This document shows, one piece after another, positions 57,744 to 64,000 of a DNA stretch of 64,000 nt (position 1 is the stretch's first letter; every line of letters starts with the position of its first letter). The DNA lies in the NCBI GenBank assembly GCA_030686115.1, contig CP131612.1, positions 1,736,001 through 1,800,000 of the forward strand, read 5' to 3'. Origin of the DNA: Psychrobacter cibarius. GTDB taxonomy: Bacteria > Pseudomonadota > Gammaproteobacteria > Pseudomonadales > Moraxellaceae. The position numbers and the translations under genes are program-made. The notes beneath the pieces are model-generated. The model saw only the letters and a list, made by a program, of their open reading frames with translations. It had not been told where the DNA came from and did not search any database.

Positions 57744-58523
57744 TTAAAAGCTATTTTTAAGCTCACGTAACGCAGCAAATACAGCCAAAGATTTATCATC
57801 ATCGATAGTTGCTTTAGACTTCACCCCTGCTATCACACTCGGCTCTTGCGTCCGTAAAAACACATTGACTGCGCGCTCATGTTCTAGAGTGACTGGCAAC
57901 GTCGGAATACCTTGGGCGGTTTTTTCTTCTGCTTGAACCAGAGTTTGCTGCATTGCTACATTAGTAGGTTCAATAGATAGTCCAAAGCGCAGATTACTGG
58001 CAGTGTATTCATGCGCAGGATATAGTAGCGTGTCAGCTGGTAAACCATTTAAACGCTTAAAGCTGTTGTGTAATTGCTCAATCGTCCCCGTAAATACCCG
58101 TCCGCATCCAGCACTAAATAAAGTATCGCCACAAAAGCAATGTTTAAGCCCGTCAATATCCAAAACATAAGCCACGTGGCTATCAGTATGGCCAGACACA
58201 TCCCATACTTGTGCTGCACAGCCCCACGCACTGACGGTACTGCCATCTTTGATGGTTTGATCTTCATCGACATTATGCTCAGTATGCGCAACCAGATGCG
58301 TCATCGGATACGACTCTTGCAGTTCTGCGACACCGCCGATATGGTCATGATGATGATGAGTCGTCCAGATAGACGTCAGCTCTAATTTATTTTCTTCCAA
58401 ATAACTCATGACAGGCTCAGCTTGACCAGGATCAATAACGATCGCCTGTTTATTATTTTCATTAATCAATGTCCAAATATAATTGTCATTGAACGCTTTG
58501 ATTGGGTGAATACGGATAGTCAT
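57744..58523 (-). CDS. gloB: Hydroxyacylglutathione hydrolase (glyoxalase II)
   Basis: Hydrolyses S-lactoylglutathione, the second step of methylglyoxal detoxification. Metallo-beta-lactamase fold with metal ligands TTHHHHDHIGG (55-64), GHTDSHVAY, and FCGDTLFSAGCGRVF. 259 residues, standard length. AAGGA precedes the ATG. It lies between yejA and yejB on the same strand with gaps of 105 and 90 bases, which hints at a shared transcript; otherwise the importer would be split. Confidence 0.94.
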   Translation of the reverse strand: MTIRIHPIKAFNDNYIWTLINENNKQAIVIDPGQAEPVMSYLEENKLELTSIWTTHHHHDHIGGVAELQESYPMTHLVAHTEHNVDEDQTIKDGSTVSAWGCAAQVWDVSGHTDSHVAYVLDIDGLKHCFCGDTLFSAGCGRVFTGTIEQLHNSFKRLNGLPADTLLYPAHEYTASNLRFGLSIEPTNVAMQQTLVQAEEKTAQGIPTLPVTLEHERAVNVFLRTQEPSVIAGVKSKATIDDDKSLAVFAALRELKNSF

Positions 58524-58628
58524 ATTAAATCCTTACCAGTAGTTATCTTTATTGCTGATGTCTTTTATTGATTTTTTTAAACGAAATAAAATTTTAAGAT
58601 GAAGCGTTATTTCCTTTATTGTTCTAAA

Positions 58629-60461
58629 TTATTGCTTCAAGTATTGGTTAATACGTGCTTCTGCTTCTTTGTCCGTCCACCAGTAGTCAATACCGATGGC
58701 ATTAGAGGGCAGTTTTTCAGTATGACGATATTGATCCCAATAGGCGACATTGGTCGCTGATTTGCCGTATAAAGGCACTAAATAATGACCAGCACGTAGT
58801 AGGCGATCGAGCACCTGAGTATATAATATAGTATCGTCGCGAGTTTTAGCATTACCAAGCTGCTCTATTACCGCGTCAATCTCTGGGTTTTTGATGCCAA
58901 TAGTGTTTCTATTGCCCGCTTGGTCGGCCGCTGAGCTACCCCAAAAACCAACTTGTTCCGCACCAGGGGATAAACTCTGAGCAAATTTATCAACTATCAT
59001 GTCGTAGTCAAAACGGCGTACCCGCTCATAATATTGTGGCCCATCGACTTGACGTAACGTGGCATCAAAGCCCAAGCGCTTTAGATTTCGAATATATGGC
59101 AGCAGCACCCGACCCATGGTTTCGCCTGTCATCAATATCTCAATCTGAGCAAGTTGTCCATTGGGCTGATATAGTCTCATATCGTTATAATAAAACCCAG
59201 CATCTAGCAACAGCTGCCTTGCTTTTAATAATTCTGTACGATTAAAGCCGCTACCATCACTGGTTGGCAATTGCCATTCTGCTAATACGGCTTGACGTTG
59301 CAGCGGTTCAAGCTTGGGTAATAAAGGCGTAAGCACCTGCATCTCTTCAGTAGATGGCATCCCTGTTGCGGCAAGCTCGGAGCCATGAAAGAAACTTTGC
59401 AAACGTTCATACTGCCCATGAAACAAGGTCTTATTCATCCACTCAAAGTCATAAGCCTTGCTCAGTGCTTGGCGAACGCGAATATCTTGAAAGATGGGAC
59501 GTCGCATATTCATGACCAGACCTTGCATTGGTACTGGGTTTTCGCTGCTGATCGTTTCTTTATTAATCATCCCTGCCTTGACTGCAGGAAAGTTATAACC
59601 CGTTGCCCAGTTCGACGCTTTATTCTCAGGGCGAAAACGATATTGACCAGACTTAAAACCTTCAAAGGCAATCTCATCGCTTTGATAATAAACAAACTTA
59701 ATCATATCAAAGTTATAACGACCGCGATTGACCATCAAATCACGACCCCAATAATTGGGATCACGTACATAGCTGACCGAGCGCCCTGCATCGACACGTC
59801 CTAACTTATAAGGTCCACTGCCCATCAATGGCGTCAACGTTATTTTTTCAAAGTCAGTATCGATAGAGGACTTAGCAAAAATAGGAAACTGTCCGACGGT
59901 TAATAAAATCTCTTTATTGTCATCAGAGTTAAAGATGAATTTTACTTGTTGGTCATTAATAATTTCAATATTTTTAATATCAACCAAATAGCTGCGAATA
60001 TACATCGGACCTTTATTTAACAGTGCATCATAAGTCGCTTTGACGTCACTGCTGGTGACCGGCGTACCATCCCAAAAATGGGCAGCAGGATTAATATGAT
60101 AGATAATCCAACTAGTATCGTCGGGATCATAAGTTACTTTGGTTGCCAGCTGCGGATACATGGTAAAGGCTTCATTTAATGAGCCAGTCATCAAGGTGTC
60201 ATAGAGATAATCGGTGCCAACCATCGCCACACCTGTGGTCATCCATTTATTAGCCGCGTTAAAAGTACCACGCGCCTCAAGTGATAATGTACCGCCTGTC
60301 GGTGCCTTTGGGTTGGCATAAGGCATAAAGGGCACGTCAATATACTCAGTGGTACTATTATGACCAAGCGCAGTAGTAGTGATTGGCACCGCGATACTGG
60401 CAGGTATCCAGCTTACAGTCATGGCAAGTAAGACGGCTTTTAGCATGGTATTTTTTATCAT
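58629..60461 (-). CDS. yejA: YejA-type periplasmic peptide-binding protein
   Basis: 610 residues, SBP family 5. An N-terminal signal peptide (about 1-24, ending SIAVP) sends it to the periplasm. The family pattern continues with LGHNSTTEYIDVPFMPYANPKAPTGG and the tripartite ligand core (AHFWDGTPVTSSDVKATYDALL near 130; RRPIFQDIRVRQALSKAYDFEWMNKTLFHGQYER near 315). It hands peptides to YejBEF. The order here is yejA-gloB-yejB-yejE-yejF on the minus strand. Confidence 0.92.
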   Translation of the reverse strand: MIKNTMLKAVLLAMTVSWIPASIAVPITTTALGHNSTTEYIDVPFMPYANPKAPTGGTLSLEARGTFNAANKWMTTGVAMVGTDYLYDTLMTGSLNEAFTMYPQLATKVTYDPDDTSWIIYHINPAAHFWDGTPVTSSDVKATYDALLNKGPMYIRSYLVDIKNIEIINDQQVKFIFNSDDNKEILLTVGQFPIFAKSSIDTDFEKITLTPLMGSGPYKLGRVDAGRSVSYVRDPNYWGRDLMVNRGRYNFDMIKFVYYQSDEIAFEGFKSGQYRFRPENKASNWATGYNFPAVKAGMINKETISSENPVPMQGLVMNMRRPIFQDIRVRQALSKAYDFEWMNKTLFHGQYERLQSFFHGSELAATGMPSTEEMQVLTPLLPKLEPLQRQAVLAEWQLPTSDGSGFNRTELLKARQLLLDAGFYYNDMRLYQPNGQLAQIEILMTGETMGRVLLPYIRNLKRLGFDATLRQVDGPQYYERVRRFDYDMIVDKFAQSLSPGAEQVGFWGSSAADQAGNRNTIGIKNPEIDAVIEQLGNAKTRDDTILYTQVLDRLLRAGHYLVPLYGKSATNVAYWDQYRHTEKLPSNAIGIDYWWTDKEAEARINQYLKQ

Positions 60462-60656
60462 AATAAAGTTATAACAAACCCTTGTGCGAGCCCAATGAAT
60501 ATGATGAAATTTTACTCAAGTGCTACCATATAATTAAAAAAGAGTGAGTGCCGCAGAATTTTATCATAACAAACTTAGGTTTTTTAACCTAATGATTTGC
60601 AGCGTTAGAGTTGCTACATGATGCATCATTTATCTTAAAAGAATACTAACGCGTAT

Positions 60657-60695
60657 AAAAAAAGACGCAACTTTTATAAGCTGCGTCTTTTATTT
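60657..60695 (-). terminator. Terminator after serC
   Basis: AAAAGACGCA pairs with TGCGTCTTTT (inner AGCTTATAAAAGTT adds pairs); on the minus strand a run of T follows. Confidence 0.85.
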
Positions 60696-60712
60696 TAAAG
60701 TCTATACATAAT

Positions 60713-61822
60713 TTATGCGTGTTTTTTTTCAAACGCAATCATAAAGTCAACCAACTGCTGCACCCAATCTAATGACACTGCATTGTAAATGCTGGCACGC
60801 ATACCGCCCACATCGCGGTGACCTTTTAGATTCATGAGGCCTGCCGCTTCCGACTCTTCTAAGAATACTTTATCAAGGCTGCTGTCGGCTAAGGTAAAAG
60901 GCACATTCATGATAGAGCGATATTTGGGATCAACTGGATTGCTATAAAAGCTGCTATCATCAATTGTTTTATAGAGTAAATCGGCTTTTTGTTGGTTGAT
61001 TTTGCCGATAGCAGCGACGCCGCCCTGCTCCTCTAGCCAATCAAACACCAGCCCTGCCAAATACCAAGAATACGTCGCTGGTGTGTTTGACATGGATTCT
61101 TTTTCAGCTTGGTGCTCATAGTTCATCAGCAGTGGACACCATTCACTCGCTTTGCCCAATAAATCTTCACGGATAATGACGATAATCAGACCTGCTGGCC
61201 CGATATTTTTTTGCGCACCCGCGTAAATCACGCCAAATTTAGAGACGTCGATTGGCTGTGACAAAATGCAAGAAGACATATCGACGACAATTGGCGCATC
61301 GACTTGTGGCGGCTCAAATATTTGCAAACCATGAATGGTTTCGTTGGCACAGTAATGAAAATAGGCAGCATCTTCGCTCAGGCTCCATTCGCTTTGGGCT
61401 GGCACATCAGTAAAGCTACTGTCTTTACCCGTTGCGACCTGATTCACTTCACCAAGACCTAGTTTGGCATAGCGCTGTGCTTCTTTGACCGCTTTACCAG
61501 ACCATGCACCCGTCGTTAGATAGTCTGCGCGCCCACCATTTAGCAAGTTTAATGGAATCGCTGAAAACTGTAAGCTAGCACCACCTTGTAAAAACAGCAC
61601 TTTATAGTTATCTGGAATGTCCATCAATGAGCGCAATTTGGCTTCGGCTTTTTCGGTAATGGCGATGTATTCTTTACTACGGTGACTCACTTCCATGACC
61701 GACATACCGCGTCCCTGCCAATCAAGCAACTCTTCTTGAGCGCGTGATAATACGGCCGTCGGTATAGTAGCAGGTCCCGCTGAAAAATTGGGTACGCGGT
61801 TAGGAGCGGCTTTAGTGGTCAT
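60713..61822 (-). CDS. serC: Phosphoserine aminotransferase
   Basis: PLP enzyme of serine synthesis (and of pyridoxal phosphate synthesis). The N-terminal FSAGPATIPTAVLSRAQEE and the PLP lysine block YAGAQKNIGPAG are both clear; MSVMEVSHRSKEY follows the first. Start: the frame runs back to 61972, but ATG 61822 is preceded by AGGA with an 8-base spacer and gives 369 residues, the normal size, and avoids overlap with the upstream gene. Confidence 0.95.
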   Translation of the reverse strand: MTTKAAPNRVPNFSAGPATIPTAVLSRAQEELLDWQGRGMSVMEVSHRSKEYIAITEKAEAKLRSLMDIPDNYKVLFLQGGASLQFSAIPLNLLNGGRADYLTTGAWSGKAVKEAQRYAKLGLGEVNQVATGKDSSFTDVPAQSEWSLSEDAAYFHYCANETIHGLQIFEPPQVDAPIVVDMSSCILSQPIDVSKFGVIYAGAQKNIGPAGLIIVIIREDLLGKASEWCPLLMNYEHQAEKESMSNTPATYSWYLAGLVFDWLEEQGGVAAIGKINQQKADLLYKTIDDSSFYSNPVDPKYRSIMNVPFTLADSSLDKVFLEESEAAGLMNLKGHRDVGGMRASIYNAVSLDWVQQLVDFMIAFEKKHA

Positions 61823-61944
61823 AATCAATATCCTAAATATGATGAAGTCATCGTGGTTATTAAAGGTTAAATGTTGAAGGTGAATTTTATCGTTACTTTT
61901 TAATCTCTGTCGTAGTAGTCGTAATAATAGTAAGTGGCAAGCCT

Positions 61945-62808
61945 TTAACTCTGACTCGATAACTGCTCCCAAAGCTGACGTTTGAGATTACTATCAGTAA
62001 GCATCTCATCCAACGTGGGTGCAGTCGTCAGGTTAGGATGTTCCAAACCTTCAGGAAGTGCGGTCAATGCCACTACCTGTATCTCTTCGCTACGGCCAAT
62101 TTTAAAGACGTATCCAGCAAGGCTGGCATTGGCAAGCTCAGCCGTATCCATACCTTCACAAATAGGGAATGAGGTCGTCTCACAACTGATGGATAAGGCT
62201 TGGGTGATATTTTGCCACAGTTTTTGGCTGTCATGATTAAGGGCTTGGATATCCACCAAAATCACCCAATTGCCATAGCGACCACCTTGTAAATCAAAGG
62301 GTGCTACCTTTTTGAAGCTTTCCTCTTGAAAGCCCTCTTCTTTAAAACTGCCATTTCCAAAGCTCGAAGCGTCATCTATATCAGCAATAGAAGTTTGCTG
62401 AACGACCGTATTTACAAGGGAAGTCACGGCGGGCTTAGAGATGTCAGAGACAGTCGAGTCAAAACTATAAGTAACAGAGCTTTGCTGATCAGAATAGCTT
62501 AAATCTGTATCATTAGCGTCATTATAATAATGGTTGATAGACTCATCATCTACCATATCTGATATGGCATTAATATTTGGGGATTCAATATTAGAAGATT
62601 CAATACTTGGCTGTTCAGTGGTAATCGCAGAAGAAATACTAGGATTAGCTAAAATTGGATTAGCTGTAGTCTGCTCGAGCAGAGCAGGCGCAGAAATACC
62701 TGCGATACTCAATGTCTTAGAGCTCGGCTGCACCCACTGATTGATACCCATCATCGCTAAAATCTGGCGCTGCTGCAATACAATTAGCGGGTCTCGGATA
62801 TCACTCAT
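61945..62808 (-). CDS. Probable DNA polymerase III psi subunit (HolD-like), with long insert
   Basis: 287 residues. The N-terminus RQILAMMGINQWVQ (about 14-27) resembles E. coli HolD's RRDWQLQQLGITQW, the segment that binds the clamp loader. The C-terminal 110 residues follow HolD in order: YGNWVILVDIQALN for the first strand, YVFKIGRS for a later strand, then an end with TLDEMLTDSNLKRQLWEQL like HolD's closing LTDLRANPTARAALWQQI. Between them lies about 130 residues of Ser/Asp/Thr/Ile-rich, presumably disordered sequence absent from E. coli HolD (137 residues). I see no other candidate fold. The call is an inference from this alignment by eye. Confidence 0.55.
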   Translation of the reverse strand: MSDIRDPLIVLQQRQILAMMGINQWVQPSSKTLSIAGISAPALLEQTTANPILANPSISSAITTEQPSIESSNIESPNINAISDMVDDESINHYYNDANDTDLSYSDQQSSVTYSFDSTVSDISKPAVTSLVNTVVQQTSIADIDDASSFGNGSFKEEGFQEESFKKVAPFDLQGGRYGNWVILVDIQALNHDSQKLWQNITQALSISCETTSFPICEGMDTAELANASLAGYVFKIGRSEEIQVVALTALPEGLEHPNLTTAPTLDEMLTDSNLKRQLWEQLSSQS

Positions 62809-62943
62809 GCTTATTTACTATCCTACTTATCTAAAATGAATTTACAGGCTTTTACTATCAAAAGAAATGCTATTAAGAAAAGGTCAAGAACATATCGTTT
62901 CTTGCCAGCAAAACAATTACTTAAGTACCATCAACTAAATTGC

Positions 62944-64000
62944 TCAAAAAAGCTGCCGAACGCCTAACCAATGATTGGCAAGCTCGGTCAAGCAATCATA
63001 TTCGTCTTGACTGACTATCGTATCGTGCAACATCACCGTATGCAACGTACTCAACCATTGCCGGTAAGTATGATAAGCATAAGAATGGCGCAGACTATCA
63101 TTGCCCGCCTTATCTACACTATCTGCATTGCCGTCTTGTCTATGAGCATTATAATCTATTTGATCGCTGCCCTGTTGCCTCTGTCGATAATTATCATTAC
63201 GTTTGGCTTCTGATGCAGACGACTGACTGGCAGGCGCTATAAAAATAGGCACCGCTTCTATCACTGCCAATAACTGGATACTATTTATATTTTGCGCAGT
63301 CAATAGTAGCCATTGCAAATTTGCGTCACTAACAGCGGCTAAGTCAATATCAATTAAACGTGCGTGACGCCGCAAATCCACAAGATAGTGAGCAACACTG
63401 TCATTATTATAGCCGAGTACTGAAGTAGGTGCTGAAATGTGTACTGAGCTATCTAGTGCTGATACGACCTGACCCTTGACATCTTTTGATAGGCGATAAG
63501 CCAATAAAATAAGCATTGCTTTCGCGGCAACATCGAGACCATCAAATACCTGTCCTGAAGGGTCAAGCTGGTCATAAATATCATCTCTACCCGCTTGCAA
63601 TGTTTGCTGCCATAACCATAATAGCTGAGGCTGAGCATGCACGTGTTCCTCGTTCAATACAGTAGACAATATAGGTAATAATTGCTGCAACTGTAGCGCT
63701 TGCCATAATGATAAAATCGGTGGCAACCGAGAGTCGATTTTTCCTGAGTGCGTTGATACTGGCTTAATTTTATCCATAGCACCATCTTCACTGGCTATGT
63801 TATCAGCGAAATGTTGACTTAAATCCGCCGTTAGGTAGTGTTCAAATAGCTCAATGATACCCTGTTGATAGCGCATCAGCATTGTACGACACTTTTTTTG
63901 CTGCACATAATGTTGATGATCTTGATTGCTATGACTCGCTTCATATCTTAAGCGTGATTCATTGATAGCAGTTTCTGACAGGTTATGCTGATTCAATTGC
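62944..64000 (-). CDS. Unrecognised protein, 5' end at or beyond the window edge
   Basis: At least 351 residues. The frame is open to the window end; the only in-window start is a TTG at 63996, so the true start may be outside. No family recognised. Rich in Gln, His, Leu and Asp; a helical N-terminal part (KKCRTMLMRYQQGIIELFEHYL) and a hydrophilic low-complexity stretch (about 255-300) near the C-terminus, before a final TYRQWLSTLHTVMLHD segment. Upstream of the HolD-like gene on the same strand (135-base gap). Confidence 0.55.
   Translation of the reverse strand, partial: QLNQHNLSETAINESRLRYEASHSNQDHQHYVQQKKCRTMLMRYQQGIIELFEHYLTADLSQHFADNIASEDGAMDKIKPVSTHSGKIDSRLPPILSLWQALQLQQLLPILSTVLNEEHVHAQPQLLWLWQQTLQAGRDDIYDQLDPSGQVFDGLDVAAKAMLILLAYRLSKDVKGQVVSALDSSVHISAPTSVLGYNNDSVAHYLVDLRRHARLIDIDLAAVSDANLQWLLLTAQNINSIQLLAVIEAVPIFIAPASQSSASEAKRNDNYRQRQQGSDQIDYNAHRQDGNADSVDKAGNDSLRHSYAYHTYRQWLSTLHTVMLHDTIVSQDEYDCLTELANHWLGVRQLF

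Noticed and set aside
61822..61972. N-terminal 50-codon extension of serC overlapping the HolD-like gene
   Set aside because: The extension lacks family similarity and the ATG at 61822 has a good ribosome site.
1..64000. tRNA, rRNA, insertion sequences, integrase or phage genes
   Set aside because: None recognised by eye on either strand; a tRNAscan/Infernal run would be needed to be certain for RNA genes.

Overview
This window looks like ordinary chromosome of a gammaproteobacterium of the family Moraxellaceae, most likely a Psychrobacter. That is my inference from moderate-to-low GC with AT-rich spacers, the 180-kDa class NAD-glutamate dehydrogenase, an SLC13 carrier, a lipoprotein-anchored MsrAB, Gln/Asn/Ser-rich linkers in otherwise standard proteins, and the general style of the proteins. 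I see no insertion sequence, prophage, CRISPR array, rRNA or tRNA. Almost all of the window is intact, well-spaced genes, many closed by hairpin-plus-T-run terminators.

Layout. 1-9 kb: tail of a YihG-type acyltransferase, cysG (siroheme), a DUF4377 lipoprotein, and the sbcD-sbcC nuclease pair. 9-20 kb: gdhB, purD, an ABC1-family atypical kinase, a TrmB-like methyltransferase, then yacG and argD. 20-29 kb, mostly minus strand: a LysR regulator, dnaX (with a perfect hexapeptide repeat), an unrecognised 420-residue protein, lysS, prfA and a FabH-like ketoacyl-ACP synthase. 29-38 kb: an NMN/NR salvage pair (pnuC plus a stand-alone NadR-type kinase), a YqhA-family protein, creD, a DUF421 protein ending in a zinc ribbon, an EamA transporter, an MliC-like lipoprotein, divergent ohr and AraC-family genes around a striking palindrome, and small membrane/lipoprotein genes. 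38-45 kb: hrpA and a cluster of poorly known small genes. 45-53 kb: a phosphodiesterase, a DASS carrier, a 54-residue acidic ORF, a DUF1275 protein, fabI, folE, msrAB and an iron-type alcohol dehydrogenase. 53.7-60.5 kb: a yejABEF-type peptide ABC importer with gloB lying inside the gene run. 60.7-64 kb: serC, a probable divergent holD (DNA polymerase III psi) and an unrecognised gene cut by the window end.

How the genes fit together. There are functional pairs: SbcC/SbcD; PnuC/NadR-kinase; YejA/B/E/F; DnaX and the putative psi subunit (two clamp-loader-complex parts about 39 kb apart). Oxidative stress defence is represented by Ohr and MsrAB, lipid synthesis by FabI and the FabH-like enzyme. 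No single new system stands out. The most interesting local signals are the 36-bp palindrome that covers two symmetric promoter-like sequences between ohr and the AraC gene, the low-complexity expansions in DnaX, SbcD and the putative HolD, a DUF421 protein with an added zinc ribbon, a TrmB-like paralogue with a changed motif, and the 54-residue ORF with possible operator repeats upstream.
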